35,178 bases of DNA from Clostridium sp. (GCA_031292145.1 JARLHR010000195.1:1-35178); one strand, 5' to 3'. Positions 18,240 through 27,802 are shown, counted from the stretch's first letter. Numbers and translations are program-made. The notes: generated by a model not told the origin, from the letters alone.

Positions 18240-19397
18240 ATGGAAGTTTATTTAGATAACTCATCAACTACCTTTCCTAAACCTAAACAAGTTATTGATG
18301 CCATGTATAATTATATGCTCAAAGTGGGTGGCAATGCTGGCCGTGGAAATTATAGTAATGCACTTGATAGTAACAGATACTTGTATGATGCAAGAGAAGT
18401 TGTTTGTAATTTCTTTGGTTATGATTCTCCAAGTAATGTTATTTTTACAAATAATGTTACTACCTCTCTAAATATATTAATTAAAGGAATATTAAAGCCA
18501 GGAGATCATGTAATAACTTCTTCAATGGAACATAATTCTGTAACTCGACCTCTTTTCTTTTGTAAAGAACATCTAGACATTAAACTAGATATATTACAGG
18601 CAAATAAAGAAGGCTTTATTGATATTGATGATTTTAAAAGTAAAATTACTACTAAGACAAAATTAGTTGTAATAACTCAAGCATCTAATGTAACCGGTTC
18701 AATTCAAGATATACGTACCATAGGTGAAATATGCAACAATCTAAATGTTTTCTTTATTGTTGATTCATCTCAAGGTGCTGGAGTATTAGATATTAATATG
18801 AATGCTATAAACGCTAATGCAATAGCTTTTACTGGACATAAAAGTTTGCTAGGCCCACAAGGCATTGGTGGTTTTATTTTAGATTCAAAGTTTAATGATT
18901 CGTGCTCCAGCCTACTTCACGGAGGTACAGGAAGTCTTTCTTATTCTCTAGATCAACCCGACTTTTTACCAGATAAGTTTGAATGTGGTACCAATAACCT
19001 TCCTGGTATAGTTGGTTTAGCTGAAGGAATTAAATACATAAACTCTATCGGATTGGATGAAATATATAGTCATAATTATAATTTAATAAGTTACTTATTA
19101 AATGGTTTATTGAATATAGATGGAATTATTGTTTATGGAGATTTAACTTGCAAAAATCTAACTACATGTATTTCTATAAATATTAAATCTATTAATTGTT
19201 CTGAACTTGGTTACTATTTGGAATGTGATGGAATTAAAACTAGATCTGGTTTACACTGTGCTCCCTTAGCACATAAAACTATTGGAACTTATCCGAATGG
19301 GACTGTAAGATTAAGTATTAGTTACTTTACAACAAAACAAGAACTTGATTACACTCTAACAATTTTAAATCAAATTGCTAATAATAACAAAAGCTAA
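18240..19397 (+). CDS. Cysteine desulfurase family protein (class V aminotransferase, EF2568-like)
   Basis: This 385-residue PLP enzyme begins MEVYLDNSSTTFPKP. The residues expected for cysteine desulfurase chemistry are present: His98 in MEHNS, Asp175 in VDSSQGAG, the PLP lysine Lys201 in TGHKSLLGPQG, and Cys340 in RSGLHCAPLAH. That pattern and the N-terminal sequence fit the EF2568-type subgroup, whose members often accompany selenium-dependent enzymes. It would remove sulfur or selenium from cysteine or selenocysteine as a persulfide or selenide. It starts nine bases after the LysE gene, with the Shine-Dalgarno AGAGGTGAT overlapping that gene's stop. The delivery target is unknown. Confidence 0.88.
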   Translation: MEVYLDNSSTTFPKPKQVIDAMYNYMLKVGGNAGRGNYSNALDSNRYLYDAREVVCNFFGYDSPSNVIFTNNVTTSLNILIKGILKPGDHVITSSMEHNSVTRPLFFCKEHLDIKLDILQANKEGFIDIDDFKSKITTKTKLVVITQASNVTGSIQDIRTIGEICNNLNVFFIVDSSQGAGVLDINMNAINANAIAFTGHKSLLGPQGIGGFILDSKFNDSCSSLLHGGTGSLSYSLDQPDFLPDKFECGTNNLPGIVGLAEGIKYINSIGLDEIYSHNYNLISYLLNGLLNIDGIIVYGDLTCKNLTTCISINIKSINCSELGYYLECDGIKTRSGLHCAPLAHKTIGTYPNGTVRLSISYFTTKQELDYTLTILNQIANNNKS

Positions 19398-19574
19398 TTG
19401 AAAATTTTATAATATGTTTTCTATGTAATTAGGTTGTTGTATTAATGTAAAGCTCACATATTTATATGTTCTATATTTTAATATTTTTATTTTACTATAA
19501 AATGTATTATTAATAATTTATTTTATTTAACCGCTATTATTTAATATAAATTTATAACTTTAAATAATGAATAA

Positions 19575-19614
19575 AACCTCTTTTTGTTGGATATAAATCT
19601 AATAAAAGGAGGTT
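19575..19614 (+). promoter_or_regulatory. Hairpin sequestering the yyaC Shine-Dalgarno
   Basis: Bases 19575-19592 and 19597-19614 pair in full: 18 base pairs, three of them G-U, around the loop ATAA. The 3' arm holds AAAAGGAGGTT, the only ribosome binding site of yyaC (ATG at 19624). No T-run follows, so it is not a terminator. Transcripts entering from upstream should be poorly translated unless the hairpin opens or transcription begins inside it. Confidence 0.8.
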
Positions 19615-19623
19615 CTTGTTTAT

Positions 19624-20199
19624 ATGTGTGACAATTTTAATGTAAATTCATCTTCCGTTACTGCCTGTATTAAAATTAAAAATTATTTATTAAATGAATT
19701 GCAACCAATTCTTAATGATAATAGACCAATTGTTTTTGTTTGCATTGGTAGTGATAGATCCACTGGAGATTCACTTGGTCCACTAGTAGGTCATAAGTTA
19801 CAATATTTTTCTAGAAGTAATATACATGTCTATGGGACATTAAAAAACCCAATACATGCTAAAAATATAGTAGATACATTGAATGGCATTAATTCTAATT
19901 TTATAAATCCATATATAATAGCCATCGATTCATGTCTTGGCTCTTTAAATAACATTGGAAAGGTATTTATTCAGAAAAAACCACTCATACCCGGTTTAGC
20001 ATTAAATAAAAAACTTCCACCAGTTGGAGAAATGAGCATAACCGGTATTGTAAATATATCTAGCGGTTTTGATTTTCTAGTGCTACAAAATACTAGATTG
20101 CATATTGTTATGAACTTAGCAGATTCCATTTCAAGGGGAATTTATTATTTTATTTTAAATAGTTTAAATGGACCCACTAAATCACAACAATATGTTTAA
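19624..20199 (+). CDS. yyaC: Sporulation protein YyaC (GPR-like spore protease family)
   Basis: The 191-residue protein matches YyaC, a relative of the germination protease GPR, in VFVCIGSDRSTGDSLGPLVG near residue 40 and AIDSCLGS near residue 100. The conserved aspartates in SDRSTGD and IDS are present. In Bacillus it is made during sporulation, and its gene sits beside parB and soj as here. Its Shine-Dalgarno is strong but buried in the 18-bp hairpin at 19575-19614. A second hairpin spans its stop codon. This gene indicates an endospore former. Confidence 0.92.
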   Translation: MCDNFNVNSSSVTACIKIKNYLLNELQPILNDNRPIVFVCIGSDRSTGDSLGPLVGHKLQYFSRSNIHVYGTLKNPIHAKNIVDTLNGINSNFINPYIIAIDSCLGSLNNIGKVFIQKKPLIPGLALNKKLPPVGEMSITGIVNISSGFDFLVLQNTRLHIVMNLADSISRGIYYFILNSLNGPTKSQQYV

Positions 20200-20212
20200 C
20201 ACATATTGTTGT
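20184..20212 (+). terminator. Hairpin spanning the yyaC stop codon
   Basis: ACAACAATATGT (20184-20195) pairs perfectly with ACATATTGTTGT (20201-20212). The five-base loop TTAAC contains the TAA stop. Only a weak T-run follows, so it may stabilise the mRNA end rather than terminate. Confidence 0.55.
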
Positions 20213-20272
20213 ATTTAAAATCAGTAAATACTTATATTATCATAAGAAATATTGTATTTTTTATTTAATTAC

Positions 20273-20318
20273 AAAAAAGTTCTTACACCGTTAATCATGA
20301 CTAGTGTAAGAACTTTTT
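20273..20318. terminator. Strong bidirectional terminator between yyaC and the DUF4446 gene
   Basis: A 15-base perfect inverted repeat, AAAAAGTTCTTACAC (20274-20288) and its complement (20304-20318), has T-runs on both strands. It separates convergent genes. Confidence 0.9.
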
Positions 20319-20324
20319 ATAAAT

Positions 20325-20822
20325 TTATTTATTTGTCGCTTCATCTAAAACATGCAATTCTTCTTCTGACAAATCATATCTTGATATACCCTTATCAATA
20401 GGCTTTGCATACGTAGTACTTTCTTGTCTTCCATATATACCAGTTAAAATAACACCGTCATTATTATCATCTAGCATTGCAATTGAAAAGCTTAAGTCAC
20501 TGCCTACATTCTCAAAAGCCTTATACCTCATAATAGCTACATTTTGAATACAATCTTTCATTTTTATTTCTAATCTATTACATTCTTCTAATGCCTTATC
20601 TGAAGTTTCCTTAGCAACTTGAATACTATCTAACCTTTCTAATAGCATTTCTTCTAGGTTGCTACCACTTGTTCCCTTCATTAACTTTCTATACTTACTT
20701 TCAGCTCTCCCTACTGCTTTAAATAAAATTACTACCATTATAAATAATAATATAATAATTATTATCATTATAATTACTATATATGGCATTAATTCATTAA
20801 TTGCGGTTATTAGTGTATCCAA
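20325..20822 (-). CDS. DUF4446 family membrane-anchored protein
   Basis: The 165-residue protein has one N-terminal membrane helix (about 13-35, nearly all Ile/Leu/Met/Val). A coiled-coil segment follows (about 55-85), then the conserved DUF4446 domain with MRYKAFENVGSDLSFSIAMLDDNNDG and the turn GIYGRQES. The function is unknown. Members are common downstream of parB in clostridia. It starts 39 bases after parB, with parS in between. The final acidic helix ends DEATNK. Confidence 0.88.
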   Translation of the reverse strand: MDTLITAINELMPYIVIIMIIIIILLFIMVVILFKAVGRAESKYRKLMKGTSGSNLEEMLLERLDSIQVAKETSDKALEECNRLEIKMKDCIQNVAIMRYKAFENVGSDLSFSIAMLDDNNDGVILTGIYGRQESTTYAKPIDKGISRYDLSEEELHVLDEATNK

Positions 20823-20845
20823 TCCTTTGTCATTCCTTTCATAAT

Positions 20846-20861
20846 TGTTTCACGTGAAACA
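20846..20861. promoter_or_regulatory. parS centromere site
   Basis: TGTTTCACGTGAAACA is a perfect 16-base palindrome identical to the consensus chromosomal parS. It lies immediately after the parB stop codon (20862-20864 on the minus strand). ParB would load here and spread to build the segregation complex, about 10 kb from dnaA. I found no second parS in the window. Confidence 0.97.
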
Positions 20862-21722
20862 TTACATATTTATAATATCTAATATTCTTTGTAAATCTTC
20901 CTCAGAATAATATTCAATTTCTATTTTACCCTTATTCTTTTTATTTGAAATATTAACTTTAGTTCCAAAATAATTTTGAAGCTGATTCTTTACTTCCTTA
21001 TAGTATTGATTTAAATCTTCATTAGCCTCAAGAAAATCATTCTTTGGTTCTTCTTCATTAATCTTCTTTATTAATCTTTCTAATTCTCTAACTGATAATT
21101 TTTCATCAATCACTTTTTGTGCTATTTCATATTGTTTTGTCTTATCACTAATAGCAAGAAGCGCCCTTCCATGTCCTTCAGTAATAATACTTTCAATTAT
21201 GTATTGTTGAACTCTTTCATCCAAATTTGTCAATCTAATTGTATTTGTTATTGCAACTCTCGACTTTCCAATTCTTTTACTCAATTCTTCTTGAGTAATT
21301 TTAAAATCATCCAATAATTTTTTATAAGCAAGTGCTTCTTCAATTGGATTTAGATCCTGTCGTTGGATATTTTCTATCAAAGAAATTTCTAAGATATCTC
21401 TATCACTTAATTCCATTATAACTGCTGGTATTTCTTTTAATCCAGCCATTTTAGCAGCTCTCCATCTTCTTTCCCCAGCTACTATTATATATTGATCTTC
21501 GCTATACTTTCTCAGAATTAATGGTTGTATGATACCATGCGCCTTAATTGACTCTGCTAATTCAGCTATTTTTTCAGAATCAAATAACTTTCTCGGCTGT
21601 TTTTCATCACTCTTAATTTTATGTATTGAAATTAAGATATTACTACTTTGTTCCATAACACTTTCTGATTCCTCAGGTATAAGAGCACTCAATCCTTTTC
21701 CTAAAGTAAATTTTTTTGCCAT
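20862..21722 (-). CDS. parB: Chromosome-partitioning protein ParB (Spo0J)
   Basis: The 286-residue protein starts MAKKFTLGKGLSALIP, the usual ParB amino terminus that contacts ParA. The CTPase domain has GERRWRAA (83-90) and ENIQRQDLNPIEEA (117-130). The helix-turn-helix at about 142-161 reads ITQEELSKRIGKSRVAI. The specificity positions read Arg, Thr and Gly, as in parS-binding ParBs. The C-terminal dimerisation domain is present. The start is the ATG at 21722; a GTG at 21731 overlaps the Shine-Dalgarno TAGGTGAT. It follows soj by 9 bases as an operon. Confidence 0.97.
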   Translation of the reverse strand: MAKKFTLGKGLSALIPEESESVMEQSSNILISIHKIKSDEKQPRKLFDSEKIAELAESIKAHGIIQPLILRKYSEDQYIIVAGERRWRAAKMAGLKEIPAVIMELSDRDILEISLIENIQRQDLNPIEEALAYKKLLDDFKITQEELSKRIGKSRVAITNTIRLTNLDERVQQYIIESIITEGHGRALLAISDKTKQYEIAQKVIDEKLSVRELERLIKKINEEEPKNDFLEANEDLNQYYKEVKNQLQNYFGTKVNISNKKNKGKIEIEYYSEEDLQRILDIINM

Positions 21723-21731
21723 TATAATCAC

Positions 21732-22493
21732 CTACTGCCTTTTTAAAAATTCTTTAGTTAGTTTTACGTAGGCTTCTGCACCTTTGCACTTTTCATCATA
21801 TAACATTATTGGTAATCCAAAACTAGGTGCTTCTGCTAGTCTTACATTTCTAGGAATTGTTACATTATAAACCTTATCTTTAAAATATTTTTGAACTTCC
21901 TTTAAAACCTCATTGCTAAGATTCGTCCTATAATCAAACATAGTCATAATCACACCCTCAATTTCTAACTTCTTATTGAGTGACTTCTTTACTAATTGTA
22001 CCGTATTAACTAATTGACTTACTCCTTCTAATGCATAAAATTCACATTGTATTGGAATAAGAACCGAATCAGCACAAGCTAATGCATTTATCGTTAATAC
22101 TCCCAACGATGGCGGACAATCTATAAATACATAATCATATTCATCTTCAATTTCCTTCAACTTATTTTTTATTATATTTTCCCTATCATTTCTATTTATA
22201 AGTTCTACCTCTGCTCCTGCAAGTTCCATTGTGGAAGGTGAAATGCATAAATTTTGAACTAAATCACTCCTAACTATAGATTCCTTCATTGTTGTATCTG
22301 AAATTAAAACATCATAAATAGATAAATCTAAATTATTTTTATCTAATCCTAATCCACTCGTTGTATTTCCTTGAGGATCAATATCTATAGTTAAAACTTT
22401 ATACCCTTCCATTGCTAAATATGCGCATAGATTAATATTAGTGGTTGTTTTTCCGACCCCACCTTTTTGATTAAAAATACAAATTTTTTTCAT
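21732..22493 (-). CDS. soj: Chromosome-partitioning ATPase ParA (Soj)
   Basis: This 253-residue deviant Walker ATPase has QKGGVGKTTT (9-18), the signature lysine Lys10 and the second motif DCPPSLG. The length is that of the short Soj type without a DNA-binding N-domain. It moves ParB/parS and, in Bacillus, also switches DnaA between active and inhibited states. The Shine-Dalgarno AAGGG is modest. The upstream 244-base gap holds a terminator-like stem and an unexplained 16-bp hairpin. Confidence 0.96.
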   Translation of the reverse strand: MKKICIFNQKGGVGKTTTNINLCAYLAMEGYKVLTIDIDPQGNTTSGLGLDKNNLDLSIYDVLISDTTMKESIVRSDLVQNLCISPSTMELAGAEVELINRNDRENIIKNKLKEIEDEYDYVFIDCPPSLGVLTINALACADSVLIPIQCEFYALEGVSQLVNTVQLVKKSLNKKLEIEGVIMTMFDYRTNLSNEVLKEVQKYFKDKVYNVTIPRNVRLAEAPSFGLPIMLYDEKCKGAEAYVKLTKEFLKRQ

Positions 22494-22638
22494 ATTTAAG
22501 CCCTTAAAGAGCGTCCCCCCTTTCCCATATTAATATTATATATATTTTTTTACTATAATAAAAGATTTATGTTCTAAAAAACAGAGTTAGCATTAAATTA
22601 TCTTATAATATGATGATATTTATATAAATTAATAGAAC

Positions 22639-22670
22639 AAAAAAGGCATCTTAAAATATCTTTTAAACCC
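22639..22670 (-). terminator. Possible terminator of the noc operon
   Basis: Minus strand: an imperfect stem GGGTTTAAAA...TTTTAAGATGCC is followed by TTTTTT. It is A/T-rich and mismatched near its base, but the T-run position is right for ending noc transcripts. Confidence 0.45.
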
Positions 22671-22683
22671 TATAGCTTGACGA

Positions 22684-22721
22684 ATAATTAAAGTTAAGGC
22701 CATAACCTTAACTTTAATTAT
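22684..22721. repeat. Perfect 16-bp inverted repeat between soj and noc
   Basis: Bases 22684-22699 pair perfectly with 22706-22721 around CCATAA. The stem begins ATAATTAAAGTTAAGG. There is no T-run on either side, so its role is uncertain. It lies 17 bases past the noc stop codon and may be part of the transcript end. Confidence 0.7.
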
Positions 22722-22737
22722 ATACTATCATTAAATT

Positions 22738-23520
22738 TTATTTCTTTATTTTCGGAATCTTTACTGTTACTTCTATAAATTCTTCTTCATCCTTGTATTG
22801 ATATTCAGCTGGTATGTCAAATTTTTGTAATACTTGTTTAATTGTATTTACGTATAATTTTGCAGGTAAAACACCTTTGATATTCCTTTTTCCCTTATTT
22901 TTTAGTTCCTGTCCTGCAAGTTTAAGTAATTCTTTATTAATAAGTTCCTCTGTCTTTTTTACATTTAATCCATCGTTTATTACCCTTTGGACTATTTTTA
23001 ATTGTAGTTCTTCACTTGGAACTGTAAGCAATGCTCTTGCATGCCTTTCTGTTAATTTATTCTTTAAACATATTTCTCTAACTTCAGAACTTAACTTTAA
23101 CAATCTCAATTTATTTGCAATTGTAGATTGTTTTTTTCCCATCCTCTTAGCAAGTTCATCTTGTGTGAAATTATGATCATTAATTAAATTATAATATGCC
23201 TCTGCTTCTTCAATATAATTTAAATCTTCTCTTTGCAAGTTTTCTAATAATGCTATCTGAGCTGATTCAGAATCTGTTATATCTATAACATTGCAAGGAA
23301 CTGTTTCTAGATTAGCTAATTTTGCAGCTCTAAGCCTTCTTTCACCTGCTACTAATTCGAAAACTTCGCCTCTCTTCCTTACTGTGAGAGGTTGAATTAT
23401 TCCATATTGCTTAATTGATTGTGATAATTCTTCAATTGCATCTTCATTAAAATATTTACGCGGTTGATATATATTTGGAATTACCTTATCTATATTAATT
23501 TTTACTATTTCATTGTTCAT
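22738..23520 (-). CDS. noc: Nucleoid occlusion protein Noc (ParB family)
   Basis: This 260-residue ParB paralog blocks division over the nucleoid in Bacillus. It has GERRLRAA (59-66), LENLQREDLNYIEEAEAY (92-109) and the helix-turn-helix FTQDELAKRMGKKQSTIANK (118-137). The specificity residues are the Noc-type Gln131, Lys137 and Arg159 in TERHARAL, contrasting with Arg/Thr/Gly in the neighbouring ParB. I place the start at the ATG at 23520 (MNNEIVKIN). A GTG at 23556 would add 12 residues but has no ribosome site. The upstream GGGATGGG element is only a fair Shine-Dalgarno. Confidence 0.92.
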   Translation of the reverse strand: MNNEIVKINIDKVIPNIYQPRKYFNEDAIEELSQSIKQYGIIQPLTVRKRGEVFELVAGERRLRAAKLANLETVPCNVIDITDSESAQIALLENLQREDLNYIEEAEAYYNLINDHNFTQDELAKRMGKKQSTIANKLRLLKLSSEVREICLKNKLTERHARALLTVPSEELQLKIVQRVINDGLNVKKTEELINKELLKLAGQELKNKGKRNIKGVLPAKLYVNTIKQVLQKFDIPAEYQYKDEEEFIEVTVKIPKIKK

Positions 23521-23642
23521 GTTCCCAACCCATCCCTTATCAAAATACTGTATCACATCTACTTATTCATTCTACTTTAATTGCACTTTTCCTTTAAATT
23601 TCTATTATTTTATTATAATTCATCTAAATAATCATGTTGATA

Positions 23643-24362
23643 TTATTTTAGTGGGTTCTTTGTAATTGATCCTGCTTTTCTTGGATATACTTTAGAGCAT
23701 TCTTTTATTTTTTTTACAACAACAAGATTATGTCTTAATTCCGTTTCCTCAATATTAACTTCGCAAATATTAATTAATTCTCCACCAAGAATTTTGATAG
23801 CATTTAAACTTTCATTAATTTCTTGATCAACAGAAGGTCCCTTTAATGCAATAAAACTACCACCAATTTTCACATAAGGTAAACATAACTCAGTTAATAC
23901 ACTCATATTAGCAACCGCTCTAGATGTTGCTATATCAAATTTTTCTCTTAATCTTTTGTCTCTTGCACCATCTTCTGCTCTTGAATGAATTGTGGTAACA
24001 TTAGAAAGTCCTAGCTTATTAATAACAGTATTTAAAAAATTAACTCTTTTATTTAATGAATCCAATAGTGTAACTTTTATGTCTTCCTTCATGATAGATA
24101 TTGGTAACCCCGGGAATCCTGCCCCTGTTCCAACATCTATCAACGTATTGGCATTTTTTAATTCATCTCGTTTAAATGATTTTATTGAATCTATAAAATG
24201 CTTTTTGATTACTTCCTCATCTTCAACTATTGCTGTTAAGTTTATCTTCTCATTCCATTCTTGAAGAAGCTTCATATAATCTATAAATTTATCGTATTGT
24301 TCTCGGGATAATTGTAAACCAACATCTTCAGATGATTTACACATCAAATCATAAAAATCCAT
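23643..24362 (-). CDS. rsmG: 16S rRNA (guanine-N7) methyltransferase RsmG
   Basis: The 239-residue SAM-dependent enzyme methylates G527 of 16S rRNA. The SAM-binding motif [15 protein letters not shown] is clear. It is followed by [19 protein letters not shown] and the conserved ATSRAVA segment. The C-terminus ends [11 protein letters not shown], as is usual. The Shine-Dalgarno is GGAGG. It is third in mnmE-mnmG-rsmG, 20 bases after mnmG. Confidence 0.97.
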   Translation of the reverse strand: MDFYDLMCKSSEDVGLQLSREQYDKFIDYMKLLQEWNEKINLTAIVEDEEVIKKHFIDSIKSFKRDELKNANTLIDVGTGAGFPGLPISIMKEDIKVTLLDSLNKRVNFLNTVINKLGLSNVTTIHSRAEDGARDKRLREKFDIATSRAVANMSVLTELCLPYVKIGGSFIALKGPSVDQEINESLNAIKILGGELINICEVNIEETELRHNLVVVKKIKECSKVYPRKAGSITKNPLK

Positions 24363-24382
24363 AATTCCTCCACATTAACTAT

Positions 24383-26269
24383 TTAAAATTGCTTATTATA
24401 ATGATGCTCTAGATAAATTAATAAAACTGAAATATCAGCTGGTGATACCCCTGAAATTCTTGAAGCCTGCCCTATACTTATTGGTTTAATATTATCTAGT
24501 TTTTGCATAGCTTCTGTTCTTAAACCTTTAATATCACTATAATTAACATCCTTTGGTAATAACTTCTTTTCAAATTTCTTAAATTGAGTAACTTGTTCAA
24601 GTTGGCTTTGTATGTATCCTTCATACTTAGTAAGTATATTTATTTGTTCTCCAACATCATAAGGTAATTCTGGTCTTTCAGTATCTAACGGTGACAAATC
24701 AAAATAATCTAATTCAGGTCTTTGCATTAATTCATAAAAACTAATAGGTTTTCTTAGCTCAGCTGAATTTAATGAGTATAGAAATTCATTTACTTCCTTC
24801 TTATTTGTCACTTTCAGGTTTCTTAACCTATGTAACTCGCATTCAATATTTTCCCTCCTTTGTAAGAATATGCAATACCTCTCCTCTGTAACTAATCCAA
24901 CTCTATATCCTATTTCAGTTAATCTAAAATCAGCATTATCTTGCCTTAATAACAATCTATATTCCGCTCTAGATGTCATCATTCTATAAGGTTCATTAGT
25001 TCCCTTCGTAACCAGATCATCTATAAGTACTCCTATATATGCATCAGAACGAGTTAATATTAGTGGTTCTTCATTCTTGATTTTTAATGCTGCATTCAAT
25101 CCGGCAATTAAACCTTGTGCACCTGCTTCCTCATATCCTGAACTTCCATTTAGCTGACCTGCACCATATAACCCTTCTATATTTTTAAATTCTAATGTCG
25201 GCTTCAATTGAGTTGGATCAATTGAATCATATTCAATTGCATATGCAGTCCTCATCATTTCAACATTCTCAAGTCCAGGTAGAGTTTTAAGCATTTTAAT
25301 TTGAACTTCTTCTGGTAGCGACGAAGAAAATCCACCTACATACATTTCTAATGTATCAAGACCTTCTGGTTCAATAAATATTTGATGCTGAGGTTTATCC
25401 GGAAATCTCATTATCTTATCTTCTATAGATGGACAATATCTAGGCCCAACGCCCTTTATACTCCCATTATAAATTGGAGATCTATCTATATTATCTCTGA
25501 TTATTTTACGTGTTTCTTCATTTGTATAAGTTAAATAGCACGATACTTGCTCCTTCTCTAAGTTTTCACTCATAAAAGAGAAAGGTACTATTTTATCATC
25601 ACCATTTTGTTCCATCATTTTTGAGAAATCAACAGATTTTCTGTTGATTCTAGCAGGAGTTCCTGTTTTAAATCTTCTTAGCATAATTCCTAAATCTAAT
25701 AGTGATTGAGATAAATCATTTGCAGGAAATAATCCATTAGGGCCACCACTATATGATACTTCACCAATAATAATTTTTCCCTTTAAATATGTACCTGTCG
25801 CAAGTACCACTGCTTTACACTTAAAAATAGCGCCATTTTTAGTAACGACACCTGTTACCTTTCCATCTTCAACCTTAAGTTCTGTAACTTCAATTTGTCT
25901 GATTTTAAGATTATCTTGTTCTTCCAGAACTTTCTTCATCCTATATTGATAATTTTTCTTATCTGCTTGAGCCCTTAATGAGTGAACTGCTGGTCCCTTT
26001 GATGTATTTAACATTCTTGACTGAATAAATGTATTATCTATATTTATCCCCATTTCTCCACCAAGCGCATCGATTTCTCTAACTAAATGACCTTTTGCCG
26101 TACCACCTATATTGGGGTTACAAGGCATCAATGCTATTGAATCTAAATTTATTGTACATACTAAAGTATTAAGTCCTAATCTTGCTGAAGCTAATGCTGC
26201 TTCACACCCTGCGTGCCCAGCACCAACGACTATTACATCAAATTGACCACCATCATAATTTACTGCCAT
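24383..26269 (-). CDS. mnmG: tRNA uridine-34 modification enzyme MnmG (GidA)
   Basis: This 628-residue FAD protein works with MnmE to add the carboxymethylaminomethyl group at U34 of certain tRNAs. The FAD turn GAGHAG (16-21) is followed by [22 protein letters not shown]. Also present are [19 protein letters not shown] and [16 protein letters not shown]. The C-terminal helical domain ends with [14 protein letters not shown], the part that binds MnmE and tRNA. It starts nine bases after mnmE. Confidence 0.98.
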   Translation of the reverse strand: MAVNYDGGQFDVIVVGAGHAGCEAALASARLGLNTLVCTINLDSIALMPCNPNIGGTAKGHLVREIDALGGEMGINIDNTFIQSRMLNTSKGPAVHSLRAQADKKNYQYRMKKVLEEQDNLKIRQIEVTELKVEDGKVTGVVTKNGAIFKCKAVVLATGTYLKGKIIIGEVSYSGGPNGLFPANDLSQSLLDLGIMLRRFKTGTPARINRKSVDFSKMMEQNGDDKIVPFSFMSENLEKEQVSCYLTYTNEETRKIIRDNIDRSPIYNGSIKGVGPRYCPSIEDKIMRFPDKPQHQIFIEPEGLDTLEMYVGGFSSSLPEEVQIKMLKTLPGLENVEMMRTAYAIEYDSIDPTQLKPTLEFKNIEGLYGAGQLNGSSGYEEAGAQGLIAGLNAALKIKNEEPLILTRSDAYIGVLIDDLVTKGTNEPYRMMTSRAEYRLLLRQDNADFRLTEIGYRVGLVTEERYCIFLQRRENIECELHRLRNLKVTNKKEVNEFLYSLNSAELRKPISFYELMQRPELDYFDLSPLDTERPELPYDVGEQINILTKYEGYIQSQLEQVTQFKKFEKKLLPKDVNYSDIKGLRTEAMQKLDNIKPISIGQASRISGVSPADISVLLIYLEHHYNKQF

Positions 26270-26278
26270 TACTTTTAC

Positions 26279-27661
26279 CTACTTTCCTACACAAAATTCG
26301 CTAAAAATCTTATTTAATAAATCTTCTTCTAGCTCATCTCCTGTTATTTCACCTAATGCCTTCATAGCTGCAGTTATATAAATAGATATCAAATCAAGAT
26401 ATTCATTAGCATTAATTTTATTTAGAGCTGCATCACAATTTTCTAATGATTTATATAAAGCTTGCTTATGTCTTGTATTTGATATTATTAGACTTTCAGA
26501 ACTTATATCTCCATTAAAGAATAAGTTTTTAATCTCCCTTTTTAAATCATCTATTCCTTTTCCTGTTTTAGCTGATATATTTATCTTATTATTTAACTTA
26601 TTGACTATTTCTTCTGATATCTTTATACCTAAATCTACCTTGTTTAACAATACTATGTATTTTTTATCTTTTATTTTATCAATTATAATCTGATCATCAT
26701 CATCTATATTCCTAGATACATCCAGCATTAATATTATTAAATCTGCTTCTTCAAGCTTTTCCTTAGACTTCTCGACACCTATTTTCTCCACTATATCTTC
26801 AGTATCTCTTATACCTGCAGTATCAGTTATTCTAATAGGTATTCCATCAAGATTTATGTATTCTTCAATTACATCTCTAGTTGTACCTGGAACATCCGTT
26901 ACAATTGCTCTCTTTTCTCTTAATAATGCATTAAGTAATGATGATTTTCCCACATTAGGTTTACCAACAATAACTACATTAAGTCCATCTCTTATTATCT
27001 TACCTTCATCAGCGTTAGCCAATAAATTTTTTACCTTTATAATTGTTTTATTAATACCATCCTTAATTTCATTAATTAATTTATCATCAATAATATCCTC
27101 ATCATCTTCTGTAAAATCGACTGCATATTCAATTGAAGCTAATATATTTAATAAATATCTTCTTAATTCAGCTATAGCCTTCGAAAGTGCTCCACTACTT
27201 TGCAACATTGCAGCTTTCATAGACAATTCAGTCTTTGCTGTAATTATATCCATAACAGCTTCTGCTTGACTTAAGTCTATTCTACCATTCAAAAAAGCTC
27301 TTTTGGTAAATTCACCTGGTTCTGCAAGTCTAGCTCCTGCTCTAATAACCTGATTTAATACACTACTGGTTGATATAACACCACCATGGCAATTAATCTC
27401 AACTACATTTTCCCCAGTATAGCTATTAGGTGCTTTCATATAACTTAAAATAACTTCATCAATTATTTCCTCATTTTTTAAATCTAAAATATTTCCATAC
27501 TTCATAGTGTATGTTTTCATATTTTTAATATCATAATCATTCTTAGGTTTAAAGATTTTACTAGCAATATTTAAAGCATTTTCTCCAGATAATCTGATTA
27601 TAGCAACTCCGCCTTCTCCAATAGGTGTTGCTATTGCAGCAATTGTATCAAATTCTTTCAT
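26279..27661 (-). CDS. mnmE: tRNA uridine-34 modification GTPase MnmE (TrmE)
   Basis: The 460-residue GTPase partners MnmG. The N-terminal folate-binding domain (to about residue 120) has [19 protein letters not shown]. The G domain has the P-loop GKPNVGKS (233-240), the G2/G3 segments PGTTRD and DTAG, and NKVD. The essential C-terminal CVGK ends at residue 460 and is intact. The Shine-Dalgarno GGGAGGAAA precedes the ATG. It is the first gene of mnmE-mnmG-rsmG-noc; jag and a terminator lie upstream. Confidence 0.98.
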   Translation of the reverse strand: MKEFDTIAAIATPIGEGGVAIIRLSGENALNIASKIFKPKNDYDIKNMKTYTMKYGNILDLKNEEIIDEVILSYMKAPNSYTGENVVEINCHGGVISTSSVLNQVIRAGARLAEPGEFTKRAFLNGRIDLSQAEAVMDIITAKTELSMKAAMLQSSGALSKAIAELRRYLLNILASIEYAVDFTEDDEDIIDDKLINEIKDGINKTIIKVKNLLANADEGKIIRDGLNVVIVGKPNVGKSSLLNALLREKRAIVTDVPGTTRDVIEEYINLDGIPIRITDTAGIRDTEDIVEKIGVEKSKEKLEEADLIILMLDVSRNIDDDDQIIIDKIKDKKYIVLLNKVDLGIKISEEIVNKLNNKINISAKTGKGIDDLKREIKNLFFNGDISSESLIISNTRHKQALYKSLENCDAALNKINANEYLDLISIYITAAMKALGEITGDELEEDLLNKIFSEFCVGK

Positions 27662-27802
27662 TTACTTTCCTCCCTTAATTAAAAAAGAATTTTCATATTA
27701 AGATCTCTTTAAAACTAATATCAATTTTACATAACAAATTTTAAATAGTCAAAGTCATATTAACTAAAGTTTTCTTTTAAAATTATGAAATTTGTTATAA
27801 AT

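Noticed and set aside
26856-27269. Plus-strand ORF of 137 codons, and similar long antisense ORFs in purine-rich genes
   Set aside because: Shadow of mnmE; Ser/Ile/Leu-rich antisense translations are typical of AT-rich coding DNA.
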